Shown here piece after piece: positions 18,344-27,322 of a stretch of DNA of 64,000 bases; within the stretch, counting starts at the first letter, position 1; each line of letters starts with the position of its first letter. The notes under the pieces were generated by a model that had not been told where the DNA came from, searched no databases, and saw nothing but the letters and a program-made list of their open reading frames with translations. Where the stretch lies: the NCBI GenBank assembly GCA_016795155.1, contig JAEUIE010000019.1:1-64000 (forward strand), read 5' to 3'. Origin of the DNA: Planctomycetia bacterium (lineage in GTDB: Bacteria > Planctomycetota > Planctomycetia > Gemmatales > HRBIN36). A program made the translations under genes and the position numbers.

Positions 18344-19603
18344 ATGCAGTCCATCCAACAGCTTCGTGACCATCAGTCGAATCGATTTACACAATTGCTT
18401 CAACATGGCTTGTCGCCATTCCTTTCGAACTGGTGGAAAGCTCATGGAGTCACTGTCGATTGTTCTATTGCTTTCGAAAAACTTATTGATTTACCCTGCA
18501 TATCTAAAAGTGAATTGATGACAGATCAACTTGCCCATCCGCCTTATGGCACTAATCTCACCCAGCCTTTTACCAACTACGTACGTCTGCACCAGACTTC
18601 AGGTACCACCTCCGGGCAACCATTGCGCTGGCTTGATACAGCCCAATCGTGGGAATGGATCCTTCATTGCTGGCAAACTATCTACGATGTGATTGGCATC
18701 ACTCGTGCTGACAGATTCTTCTTTCCCTTTTCTTTTGGTCCATTTCTGGGATTCTGGGCAGCGTTTGAAGGAGCTGCACGCCGAGGCTGCCTGGTGTTGC
18801 CGGGAGGTGGCGCCAGTACGCTGGCCCGCCTGCGTTTCTTACAATACAATCAGGCAACCATTATCTGCAGCACTCCTACATATGCCCTTCGCATGCTGGA
18901 AATTGCACAAGAAGAAAAAATCTCACTGGCTGATTCATCCGTCCGCATGCTGATCCTGGCTGGCGAGCCTGGTGCAAACATCCCAGCGACTCGTCAGCTC
19001 ATCGAAACAGGCTGGGGTGCCAGAGTGATTGATCACTGGGGAATGACTGAGGTAGGCCCGCTTGGAATCGAATGCCTGGAGAACCCCGGTGGCTTTCATC
19101 TTCTCGAAACTGAATGCATTGCTGAAGTGCTCGATGCTGAAACCAATCAGGAAGTACCACCGGGTGAAGAAGGCGAATTAGTCATCACTACACTAGGCAG
19201 GCTCGACAGCCCATTGGTACGTTACCGAACAGGTGATCGTGTAAAAGTTGATCCCAAGCCATGCCCATGTGGAAAGCCATGGAAAAGGCTGCAGGGAGGG
19301 ATATTAGGCAGAACCGACGACATGGTGCTCGTAAAAGGCAACAACTTTTATCCTTCCATGATTGAGGCAGTAATTCGTCAGTTTATCTGCATTGAAGAAT
19401 TTCAGGTAGTACTGAACAACAGGCATCCCGGTGAATTGAAACTTCGATTGGAACTAAAGCCTGATGCCCAAGCAGATGAAATAATTGAATCAGTTGCACA
19501 GCGGTTCCGTGATCTATACCAGTTCCGACCAGCAATCGAAGTAGTCAGCCCTGGCACCCTTCCACGTTCAGAAATGAAATCCAAAAGAGTGATTCGCATA
19601 TAA
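18344..19603 (+). CDS. PaaK-like acyl/aryl-CoA ligase (AMP-forming)
   Basis: A 419-residue adenylate-forming enzyme of the phenylacetate-CoA ligase family. It shows the P-loop-like TSGTTSG at residues 85-91, a DHWGMTEVGP adenine-binding segment, YRTGD, and a C-terminal mobile domain with GRTDDMVLVKGNNFYPSMIE. CPCG and nearby cysteines resemble the structural Cys cluster of PaaK. The family converts a carboxylic acid, ATP and CoA to acyl-CoA. It is first in a four-gene plus-strand cassette with a LuxE-like enzyme, an aldehyde dehydrogenase and an alcohol dehydrogenase. The start has a poor ribosome site and lies next to an inverted repeat. Confidence 0.88.
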   Translation: MQSIQQLRDHQSNRFTQLLQHGLSPFLSNWWKAHGVTVDCSIAFEKLIDLPCISKSELMTDQLAHPPYGTNLTQPFTNYVRLHQTSGTTSGQPLRWLDTAQSWEWILHCWQTIYDVIGITRADRFFFPFSFGPFLGFWAAFEGAARRGCLVLPGGGASTLARLRFLQYNQATIICSTPTYALRMLEIAQEEKISLADSSVRMLILAGEPGANIPATRQLIETGWGARVIDHWGMTEVGPLGIECLENPGGFHLLETECIAEVLDAETNQEVPPGEEGELVITTLGRLDSPLVRYRTGDRVKVDPKPCPCGKPWKRLQGGILGRTDDMVLVKGNNFYPSMIEAVIRQFICIEEFQVVLNNRHPGELKLRLELKPDAQADEIIESVAQRFRDLYQFRPAIEVVSPGTLPRSEMKSKRVIRI

Positions 19604-19647
19604 GCACGATTTCTTCTGCATCTCATCAGTAACAGCGAGCGAAATTG

Positions 19648-19653
19648 TATAAT
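19648..19653 (+). promoter_or_regulatory. Candidate -10 box before the LuxE-like gene
   Basis: A perfect TATAAT lies 64 bases before the chosen start at 19717. The -35 region is weak (ATCAGT at 19625-19630). If active, the last three genes of the cassette could be transcribed separately from the ligase. Confidence 0.3.
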
Positions 19654-19716
19654 GAACTGACCGCTGATGTATTCGAGCAAGACGACAACCTTCCGCTCCG
19701 GAGCGCCACGACAACT

Positions 19717-20826
19717 ATGACTCCCCGCCTACCTGAGATAGTAACCACACCGCATGCCGCACGTGAACAGTTGGATGCCCAGGTTCGAAATGTTGTCAAA
19801 CATCATTTTTCAGAGGAAACTGGAACACCTTTCTGGCTGGAAAAGGCTAAGTCCTATTCTTTTAATCCTCTCAAGGATGTGCAGGGTTGGGACGATATGC
19901 ATCTGTTCGGCAATTTTGAAGATGAATGGCTGCGAGGCGGCCCACTGCAACGTTGGATTCCTCGTGCCTTGCAGGGCAAACCGATCTACGTTTTTGAAAC
20001 AGGTGGTACAACGGGAATTCCCAAAAGCCGAATCGGCAGTGATGACTTCCGCATTGATTATGAAATGATGTCGCGGACATTGCCCGATCAGTATTTTCCA
20101 CGCAACAGCAACTGGCTGATGCTGGGCCCTAGCGGTCCGCGACGGCTCAGGCTTGCCATTGAACATTTGTGCCAGCATCGTGGAGGCATTTGTTTTTGCG
20201 TTGATCTCGATCCTCGCTGGGTCATCAAGCTGATCAAGAAAGGAAAAATGGACGAGATGCATGCTTACAAGGAGCATGTGATTGATCAGGCATTAACGAT
20301 TCTCTCAGCAGGCCATGATATCAAGTGCATGTTTACCACACCGAAACTGCTCGAAGCACTGGCAGCAGCGTTGGAGAATAAAGAAAAAACCATCGCTGAG
20401 ACCGGCATCACCGGCATCTTCTCCGGCGGCACGGAATTCACTCCCGAGTTCACACGCTTCGCCGTCGAGGAACTGCTCGACTTTGGCAAAGTCTATATGA
20501 CTCCTACCTATGGCAACACCCTGATGGGTCTTGCCTGCTCCAAGCCTGTCGGGCCTGAAGATGGATACAAAATCAGTTATTATGCACCGCAACCCCGTGC
20601 AGTGATCGAAGTGGTTGATTTTGAATCGGAATCGAAAATCGTGAACTACGGCCAGGAAGGGCGAGTCCGTTTGAGCACGCTGACCTACGAGTTCTTCGTG
20701 CCACATTTCCTGGAACGTGATGAAGGTGTTCGCGAAGAACCACATGCCAAATATCCCTGGGATGGTGTCAGTGGCGTTAAGCCATTCAGAGGATTTGCAT
20801 CAACAACGACGGTGGGTGTTTACTAA
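19717..20826 (+). CDS. LuxE-like acyl-adenylating enzyme
   Basis: A 369-residue adenylate-forming enzyme. The ATP-binding signature ETGGTTGIPKSR is at residues 94-105, and FSGGTEFTPE and TPTYGNTLMG provide the later substrate and adenine motifs. Length (about 370) and position before an acyl-reducing dehydrogenase resemble LuxE, the acyl-protein synthetase of the bacterial fatty-acid reductase, more than full CoA ligases. A distant PaaK-like ligase is the alternative. The frame is open back to a TTG at 19645, but the ATG at 19717 is preferred because a TATAAT lies in the extension. Its stop is 35 bases before the next gene. Confidence 0.7.
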   Translation: MTPRLPEIVTTPHAAREQLDAQVRNVVKHHFSEETGTPFWLEKAKSYSFNPLKDVQGWDDMHLFGNFEDEWLRGGPLQRWIPRALQGKPIYVFETGGTTGIPKSRIGSDDFRIDYEMMSRTLPDQYFPRNSNWLMLGPSGPRRLRLAIEHLCQHRGGICFCVDLDPRWVIKLIKKGKMDEMHAYKEHVIDQALTILSAGHDIKCMFTTPKLLEALAAALENKEKTIAETGITGIFSGGTEFTPEFTRFAVEELLDFGKVYMTPTYGNTLMGLACSKPVGPEDGYKISYYAPQPRAVIEVVDFESESKIVNYGQEGRVRLSTLTYEFFVPHFLERDEGVREEPHAKYPWDGVSGVKPFRGFASTTTVGVY

Positions 20827-20861
20827 ACCTTTACGACTATTCGCAGACAGTGGGAATGCCC

Positions 20862-22295
20862 ATGCTACATGTACCTGCGCTCCGCTGGGGCGAACCATAT
20901 AAAAGCCTGGATACTGATAAGCTGGTACGCTATGACACCGGCGAACCAGTCGCTGAGATCAGCAAAGTAACTGGCGGAATGGTTGAACGTGACATGAGGC
21001 ACTCGCAACGTGCCAGGCAGGTACTGCGCGAAATCCCCAGCCCCCAGTTGTTTGAAATCACCAAGAAAGCTGCCGATCTGTTTTTATCGGGAACGGTTGA
21101 CATCAACGGACAGCCGCAATCACCTGAAGATTTTGTCCGACTGCAGTCAGCCACCACCGGTTTGCCTTACAGCATGTGTCGGGCCAACATGAAAAAGAAT
21201 CACTTTGTCATGCAGAACATGGCAACGATTCTGGATGCACTGACTCGCGGACTAGATACCGAAATCTACAGGAAAGGATACGGAATAGAGGGCAGGGGAG
21301 TGCCACTTTCCTACCAGGCCATGTCGCCTGTCTTGGGAATGATTCTTCCCAATAACTCACCGGGCGTACATGCATTGTGGCTTCCCGTTATCCCACTGCA
21401 AGTAGGCTTGATTATCAAGCCAGGATCAGCTGAACCATGGACGCCGTATCGCATCGCAAACGCTTACTTCATGGCAGGATTGCCCAAGCAGGCCATCAGT
21501 ATTTACCCAGGCGGGCATGATGTAGGCGGCTCGGTGATGAATGTCTGCCGAAGGAGCTTGATCTTTGGCGGGCAGGCAACGGTAGACCAGTACAAGACTA
21601 ACCCCGGCGTGCAGGTCCACGGCCCCGGCTGGAGCAAGATTCTCCTTGGTGCAGATATCGCAGAGCATTGGAATGATTACCTGCAAGTAATGATTGACAG
21701 TATCTCCTTGAACAGTGGACGTAGCTGCATCAACACTTCTGCAATCTACACACCCAAACATGGCAAAAAGATTGCAGAAGCCATTGCGGAACAGATTGGC
21801 CCCTGGAAGCCTCTTGCACCAGAGGATGAGAATGCAAAACTCGCAGCTTTCACTATGCCCAAGCTGGCTGAAGCTGTGAATGCCGAAATTGAGAATGATC
21901 TGAAAGTACCCGGCGCCATCGACTTAACTGCGAAATTTGGCCCGCGACTGGTCATGAATGAACGTCATGCCTATCTGAGGCCGACTATTATTTACTGTGA
22001 AAGCCACGATCATCCGCTTGCGAAGAAAGAATACTTGTTCCCGTTTGCAGCTATCGTGGAATGTCCACAGGAGAAAATGATCGAGAGCATCGGGCCAACT
22101 CTCGTTTGTACTGCTTTGACACGCGACGCAGAATTTCAACGCAAGTTACTGGATGCAGTTCATATTGATCGATTGAATTTCGGCCCAATACCCACGACGC
22201 AATTGAACTGGTTACAGCCTCATGAGGGTAATATTGTCGAATTCCTGTTTCGAAGCCGGGCACTGCAATATACGGATTCAGCGTTAACTGTATAA
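20862..22295 (+). CDS. Aldehyde dehydrogenase superfamily, acyl-reducing (CoA-acylating/LuxC-like) type
   Basis: A protein of about 477 residues with the ALDH fold: the cofactor motif PNNSPG near 163-168 and the catalytic Cys in SGRSCIN at about residue 289. The position where ordinary ALDHs have the general-base Glu (ELGG) reads HGPGWSK, so the Glu is missing. That is known for CoA-acylating ALDHs and LuxC, which reduce acyl-CoA or acyl-enzyme to aldehyde. This supports a reducing role in the cassette. In-frame starts exist at 20850 (GTG), 20856 and 20862; the last is preferred because GGGA lies 6 bases upstream. Confidence 0.82.
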   Translation: MLHVPALRWGEPYKSLDTDKLVRYDTGEPVAEISKVTGGMVERDMRHSQRARQVLREIPSPQLFEITKKAADLFLSGTVDINGQPQSPEDFVRLQSATTGLPYSMCRANMKKNHFVMQNMATILDALTRGLDTEIYRKGYGIEGRGVPLSYQAMSPVLGMILPNNSPGVHALWLPVIPLQVGLIIKPGSAEPWTPYRIANAYFMAGLPKQAISIYPGGHDVGGSVMNVCRRSLIFGGQATVDQYKTNPGVQVHGPGWSKILLGADIAEHWNDYLQVMIDSISLNSGRSCINTSAIYTPKHGKKIAEAIAEQIGPWKPLAPEDENAKLAAFTMPKLAEAVNAEIENDLKVPGAIDLTAKFGPRLVMNERHAYLRPTIIYCESHDHPLAKKEYLFPFAAIVECPQEKMIESIGPTLVCTALTRDAEFQRKLLDAVHIDRLNFGPIPTTQLNWLQPHEGNIVEFLFRSRALQYTDSALTV

Positions 22296-22314
22296 TTGGC
22301 AGTTCAGGACACTG

Positions 22315-23487
22315 GTGGAGCATCGGCCGTACGTTATGACACCGAGTTTTCAATTCGATTTTCAGCCTTTAACGCGTGTATTGTGTGGTCCCGGTGTCCT
22401 GGCCCGCGTGGGAGATTGCGTCCGTGATCTGGGCGGAAAGCGCATTATGCTGGTCACCGATCCGGGCCTGGAAGAAGCTGGGCATGCTCAGCGAGCCGAG
22501 CAGTATCTGCGTCAGGCTGGTCTGCCTGTCATTGTTTTTGATGCCGTAGAAGAAAACCCCACTACCAAGCATGTCAATCAGGGCTTGGCAGTAGCCCAGC
22601 GTGAGAAAATAGATTTCATTGTCGCATTGGGTGGCGGCTCAGCCATGGATTGTGCCAAGGGAATTAATTTCCTTTACACCAATGGTGGAGAAATGAAAGA
22701 TTACTGGGGCGTAGGCAAAGCCACCAAGCCTATGGTTCCTTCCATTGGTATACCTACCACGGCAGGCACCGGCAGCGAAGCACAGTCCTTCGCACTGGTA
22801 TCCGATCCAGTCACGCATTTCAAAATGGCGTGTGGCGACAAGAAGGCTGCATTCAAGGTAGCTTTGCTTGATCCTGAGCTTACATTGTCACAGCCAACGC
22901 GTGTCGCAGCACTCACGGCAATGGACGCTGTTACCCATTCCATTGAATCACATGTCTCCACCAAAAGCACACCTTTATCAAAACTTTTTTCGCGTGAAGC
23001 ATGGAGATTGCTCCATGGCAATGTCATTACAGCTTTGCAGAATCCAAACGACTTACCTGCACGAGCTGCAGTGCAATGGGGTGCCCATCTGGCCGGGCTT
23101 GCCATTGAAAATGCCATGTTGGGAGCTGCCCATGCACTGGCGAATCCACTAACTGCACATTATGGCATGGTACATGGCCAGGCAGTAGGACAATTGTTGC
23201 CTCACGTCATTCGGTTTAACAGCTCTGCTGTCCAAGCTGAATATGCAGAACTGCTCAAAGTAGCTTCCGTTGACTCGAGCGATTCAGACTCTGCCACTGC
23301 TCTGGCAAACGAAGTCAAGAAGATTGCCCAAGTTGCCGATTTACCTGGCAATCTGCGTTCGCAGGGTGTCAGCGAAGGTATGCTGTCTGTACTGGCTGAT
23401 GAAGCATCCCAGCAGTGGACCTCAAAGTTTAACCCGCGTAAGGTGGGATACAACGAATTGTTGGAACTGTATCGCAAAGCACTGTAG
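22315..23487 (+). CDS. Iron-containing alcohol dehydrogenase
   Basis: A group III Fe-ADH of about 390 residues. It has GGGSAMDCAKG for NAD(P) and the metal-binding histidine region GAAHALANPLTAHYGMVHGQAVGQLLPH. The family interconverts alcohols and aldehydes with NAD(P)H and Fe2+ (or Zn2+). As the last gene of the cassette it could reduce the aldehyde from the preceding dehydrogenase to an alcohol. A GTG start at 22315 is chosen because AGGA lies 5 bases upstream; an ATG at 22336 is the alternative. It converges on the DcuC-like gene, whose stop follows immediately. Confidence 0.9.
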   Translation: MEHRPYVMTPSFQFDFQPLTRVLCGPGVLARVGDCVRDLGGKRIMLVTDPGLEEAGHAQRAEQYLRQAGLPVIVFDAVEENPTTKHVNQGLAVAQREKIDFIVALGGGSAMDCAKGINFLYTNGGEMKDYWGVGKATKPMVPSIGIPTTAGTGSEAQSFALVSDPVTHFKMACGDKKAAFKVALLDPELTLSQPTRVAALTAMDAVTHSIESHVSTKSTPLSKLFSREAWRLLHGNVITALQNPNDLPARAAVQWGAHLAGLAIENAMLGAAHALANPLTAHYGMVHGQAVGQLLPHVIRFNSSAVQAEYAELLKVASVDSSDSDSATALANEVKKIAQVADLPGNLRSQGVSEGMLSVLADEASQQWTSKFNPRKVGYNELLELYRKAL

Positions 23488-24810
23488 TTAGCCTTTGAGG
23501 GCATGTGCGAGCATTTCCCAACTGATAATAATTATCAGTCCAATAAGGAGTGGAGGGGCAACCCTCTTACAGAGGTCGGCCGGTTTAGACTCTGTCAAGT
23601 TGGAACACATGATATTGACTGCTGCAACGAGCGACATGGTGCGGCCAGCCGCAGATCCCAGGCAGCAGAGAACTCCTGCCTGCGTAGGATCAACCTGCTG
23701 TTCTATGGCTACATCAGCAAGCATCGGATACAGACCCTGGGTTGCTCCAATCCCTGAACCACTCAAAAACGCCAATCCACAGGGTAGCAATGCTGCCAGG
23801 GGTAATAAGAGCACTGGCACCGCATCTGCTGCATGTCCAATCAGATCAGTAATGCCCGACAGTTTAATACCTTCACTGAAGCACTTCGCAATAACAATCA
23901 GCGAAATGATGTTGGTATACCCATATCCTGCTCCTTCAAAATAATGCCTGGCGACTCCTGTTGCCTTGCCCGGAACTGCCAGACAGGCCGCCAGGCAACC
24001 TATCAGCATGGAAAGCCCAATTAAACGTGGACCATAATGACTAGGCGCTTCTGTTGCATGGACCAGCCATGATGTCGGGAAGGTAAACAGATTAAAGGGC
24101 GGACCGAACAGAAACAGCAAGACGATTGGCACAATAGGAACGATAGCGCAAATCCAGGATATCGGTTGTTGATGGTCTAACGTAGGAACCGTATTCAGTT
24201 GTGTTTCCTTCCTGTTCATCCACCAGAACACACCAATGGCAATTGCCAGATGAAAGAAAATGACTTGTGCAATTTTCGGCACCATATCAGACGAGTCTAT
24301 TCCTAATCTTGTGGCGATGGTACCAAGTTCCGGCGCTCCCGGATTCAATAATTCCCCACCCAGGGATGCTCCGAGCAATAATGCAGAGCCGATCACCACA
24401 CCACGCATGCCCAAAGATCGCAGCAATGGAATTAACACCGTGCCCACTGCCAGTGAAGTGCTCGTCTGGCTAATGATCGTGATATTCACTACGAAGCCAA
24501 TCAGGATGGTTCCTGGAATCATCAACCATTTCACCTGCATCAGTGGAATCGTGAGTGCACGCACGAGATGCTGATCACATCTAAATGCTTTCAACACATA
24601 AGCAAAACCCATGGCAGAACAAATAGGGATGATCGAGGAGGCATCGGCCAATCCCTGAAATAAAGTAATGACAATGATCTCGGATTTGCTGGCCAATGCA
24701 GCCAGCGCGAATGCCGCAACCAAGAGCACGAGTCGAACTTCATTACCTCGAAATAATGCAACTAATACCATCGCAAGAATCAGTAATCCAATTCCTGCTG
24801 ACCAGGTCAT
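23488..24810 (-). CDS. DcuC-like anaerobic C4-dicarboxylate carrier family protein
   Basis: A 440-residue polytopic membrane protein with about 12 hydrophobic segments. The motifs GASLGGELLNPGAPELG and FLSGSGIGATQGLYP are duplicated re-entrant-type segments seen in DcuC/GntP ion-transporter superfamily members. The family exchanges C4-dicarboxylates or related organic anions; substrate cannot be read here. The start at 24810 is fixed by the ATGA overlap with the upstream inositol-phosphate synthase stop (24807-24809). A longer open frame to 24882 lies inside that gene and is rejected. Confidence 0.82.
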   Translation of the reverse strand: MTWSAGIGLLILAMVLVALFRGNEVRLVLLVAAFALAALASKSEIIVITLFQGLADASSIIPICSAMGFAYVLKAFRCDQHLVRALTIPLMQVKWLMIPGTILIGFVVNITIISQTSTSLAVGTVLIPLLRSLGMRGVVIGSALLLGASLGGELLNPGAPELGTIATRLGIDSSDMVPKIAQVIFFHLAIAIGVFWWMNRKETQLNTVPTLDHQQPISWICAIVPIVPIVLLFLFGPPFNLFTFPTSWLVHATEAPSHYGPRLIGLSMLIGCLAACLAVPGKATGVARHYFEGAGYGYTNIISLIVIAKCFSEGIKLSGITDLIGHAADAVPVLLLPLAALLPCGLAFLSGSGIGATQGLYPMLADVAIEQQVDPTQAGVLCCLGSAAGRTMSLVAAVNIMCSNLTESKPADLCKRVAPPLLIGLIIIISWEMLAHALKG

Positions 24811-26021
24811 GATGCCGCCTTTGACAGGTAATGGTGATACAGCATCTGCAATTGATGAAAGAAATCGTGATCTTCCACACACATCGGCCCTTTGAAAAAG
24901 GGAGCTAGGCTAGTCAGTACTCCCGTTTCTCCCCGTTGCTGGGAATACAGCGTCAGTCGTGCTAAATCGAGAACCAGCGGCGCAGCCAGTATGGAATCGC
25001 ATCCCTGCCAGATGAACTGCATTATCATTTTCACTCCAAGGAATCCCTGAAAGTGAATATGATTCCACGCTGTTTTCCAGTCATCCAGGCTTTCGATGTA
25101 CTCGATGGACACATGCGTTTGTGGCTTGTATCCGACAACTGAGCTGATGATTTTATCCTTCGTTTTTACCTTGGATTCCTTGTTGCGGGGATCGTTAAGA
25201 ACCTGTCCATCTCGATTTCCAAAGATGTTGTGCCCAACCCAGGATAATATTTTCAGATTCCTGGCCAGGAACATCGGTGCCATCGCTGATTTCAGCAGCG
25301 TTTCACCTGTCTTGCCATCCTGACCAGCCACCAGGCCACGATGATTAACCATCAGTTCCTGGATTGCAGGAAATCCTGCTCCCAGTGATGGCGTGAAATT
25401 GATGTAGGGCATGCCTTGCTCGATGGCAGCCCATGCATACAGGCTGCTGGCTGGCAGCAATGATGTGTCCCCCTCTTGCAACGCACTCTGCAACTGTTCC
25501 AGACTGTCATGCTTGACGGTCAGTGCAAAAGGAGGCTCGGTGGATGAAACATTAACAACCACTACCTGGCTGAGGCTGTGTTTCGACTTGAACGTTGCAA
25601 TGTCCTGTCCGATTCGCCTGATGGCATCCAGAATCTTTTCATTTCCGGGGACCTGATCCCAATCTGCCAACTTCTGAATAGTGTCGCCGGAGTTGATCAA
25701 CGTACCAGGGCGAATATGCTCTGCCATCTCCAATAGTTTGGGGGTACATGCTTCAACCAGCTCGTGACTGAATATTCCAGATCGATTCTGAAACTCATTT
25801 ACTGTATCAAGGAAACGTCCCTGTCTGATTTCGTGTCCGCCAAGAACCACATTGTCGAGTTTCGCCAAGGGCAATTGATTGAGTGGCGATTGTTCCGTCG
25901 TAAGGCCGGTGGTCTCAATCAATTTCAACTGCAAAGATGCGAGTCCTAAGGCAACACACGTGCCCACTCCTCCACATGCGCCAATAAGCCAAATGCCGAC
26001 ACGGGGTGATTTTTCAGACAT
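24807..26021 (-). CDS. Inositol-3-phosphate synthase family protein
   Basis: A 404-residue protein from the ATG at 26021. It has an N-terminal Rossmann motif, GIWLIGACGGVGTCVALG, the conserved VVVVNVSSTEPP, GHNIFGNRDGQVL, and K-dense segments (SKVKTKDKIISS) typical of myo-inositol-1-phosphate synthase. The enzyme cyclises glucose 6-phosphate to inositol 3-phosphate using tightly bound NAD. Inositol phosphate may feed inositol lipids or compatible solutes. The 23 extra residues of the longer frame are rejected as 5' leader. It overlaps the transporter start by four bases, a coupling that suggests a shared role. Confidence 0.86.
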   Translation of the reverse strand: MSEKSPRVGIWLIGACGGVGTCVALGLASLQLKLIETTGLTTEQSPLNQLPLAKLDNVVLGGHEIRQGRFLDTVNEFQNRSGIFSHELVEACTPKLLEMAEHIRPGTLINSGDTIQKLADWDQVPGNEKILDAIRRIGQDIATFKSKHSLSQVVVVNVSSTEPPFALTVKHDSLEQLQSALQEGDTSLLPASSLYAWAAIEQGMPYINFTPSLGAGFPAIQELMVNHRGLVAGQDGKTGETLLKSAMAPMFLARNLKILSWVGHNIFGNRDGQVLNDPRNKESKVKTKDKIISSVVGYKPQTHVSIEYIESLDDWKTAWNHIHFQGFLGVKMIMQFIWQGCDSILAAPLVLDLARLTLYSQQRGETGVLTSLAPFFKGPMCVEDHDFFHQLQMLYHHYLSKAAS

Positions 26022-26122
26022 GCTTGTATGTAGACCATCAAAAAGGTGCGGAACAGACTCTGGTGGGACGAGGTGTATTCTATAACCCAAGCCTCAAGGA
26101 AAAAGTCGGCACATGTAGCAAT

Positions 26123-27313
26123 CTACTTGATGACGTTCAATTCCCGGCCAACAGAACAGAATGCTGCCAGCGCCTGTTCCAGATGTTCCTGCTGATGTGC
26201 TGCTGAAAGCTGCATGCGGATGCGAGCCTGGCCAACTGGCACAACCGGATAGCTGAAGCCGATGACATAAATGCCTTTTTGTAGCAGTTTATCAGCCATC
26301 ACGCTGGCCAGTTTGGCATCACCCAGCATCACCGGGATGATAGGATGATTTCCTGGCTTCAATGTAAATCCTGCCCGGGTAAGACCGTCACGCATAAATC
26401 GGGCATTGCCTTGCAGTTTGGCTCGTAGTGATGCACCTGAATCAATCATTTCCAGTGCTTTCATCGATGCAATGGCAACACTGGGTGGCATGGCATTGCT
26501 GAACAGATACGGTCGCGACCTCTGCCGTAACGTCTCAACCCAGGGTTTGAATGAAGTAGTAAATCCGCCCACTCCACCACTGAGCGTTTTCCCCAGCGTA
26601 CTGGTAATGACATCAATGCGATCCATCACTCCAAACACTTCAGGAGTGCCTCGCCCCGTTTCACCCAGAAACCCCGTAGCGTGACACTCATCGACCATGA
26701 CGACTGCGTGATATTTATCCGCCAGTTCGCAAATCTGATCCAGTTTGGCCAGATCGCCATCCATCGAGAATACGCCATCGGTAGCAATCATTCTGAACCG
26801 CTGCTTTTGAGTGGCTTTCAGCAACTCTTCCAGTTCAGCCATGTTGCTATGCTTGTAGCGGTGCCTCTGCGCTTTGCACAATCGGATTCCATCAATGATG
26901 CTGGCATGGTTCAGTTCATCACTGATGATGGCATCCTGATCGGTAAGAATCGTTTCAAACAGGCCGCCATTGGCATCGAAGCAGGAATTGTAAGTAATGG
27001 AGTCTTCTTTATTGAAGAACTTCGCTATCTGCTGCTCCAATTGCTTGTGGGGCACTGCCGTACCGCAAATAAATCGCACCGATGCCATGCCGAAGCCGTA
27101 TTGATCCAGCCCCTGGTGTGCCGCCTGGAGAATATCAGGATGACTCGCCAGCCCCATATAGTTATTGGCGCACAGGTTGATGACTTTTTTTCCACCAACA
27201 ACGATCTCGGCCCCCTGCGCACCTTCGATCACACGTTCTGATTTGAATGTGCCAGCAGCTTTGATTTCCTCTAACTGTTTATTGAGATGCTCACTGAAGC
27301 GATGATCGCTCAT
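26123..27313 (-). CDS. kbl: Glycine C-acetyltransferase (2-amino-3-ketobutyrate CoA ligase)
   Basis: A 396-residue PLP enzyme of the alpha-oxoamine synthase family. It has [15 protein letters not shown] near 45-60, [21 protein letters not shown] and the PLP lysine in [14 protein letters not shown]. The FKSERVI start and ICGT segment are characteristic of KBL rather than BioF. It cleaves 2-amino-3-oxobutyrate with CoA to glycine and acetyl-CoA. It lies 9 bases downstream of an L-threonine dehydrogenase-like gene, which completes the two-step threonine degradation pathway and supports this specific assignment. Confidence 0.93.
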   Translation of the reverse strand: MSDHRFSEHLNKQLEEIKAAGTFKSERVIEGAQGAEIVVGGKKVINLCANNYMGLASHPDILQAAHQGLDQYGFGMASVRFICGTAVPHKQLEQQIAKFFNKEDSITYNSCFDANGGLFETILTDQDAIISDELNHASIIDGIRLCKAQRHRYKHSNMAELEELLKATQKQRFRMIATDGVFSMDGDLAKLDQICELADKYHAVVMVDECHATGFLGETGRGTPEVFGVMDRIDVITSTLGKTLSGGVGGFTTSFKPWVETLRQRSRPYLFSNAMPPSVAIASMKALEMIDSGASLRAKLQGNARFMRDGLTRAGFTLKPGNHPIIPVMLGDAKLASVMADKLLQKGIYVIGFSYPVVPVGQARIRMQLSAAHQQEHLEQALAAFCSVGRELNVIK

Positions 27314-27322
27314 GATAAACCT

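Noticed and set aside
24811-24882. N-terminal extension of the DcuC-like carrier
   Set aside because: It lies inside the inositol-phosphate synthase reading frame, and the ATGA overlap gives a better start.
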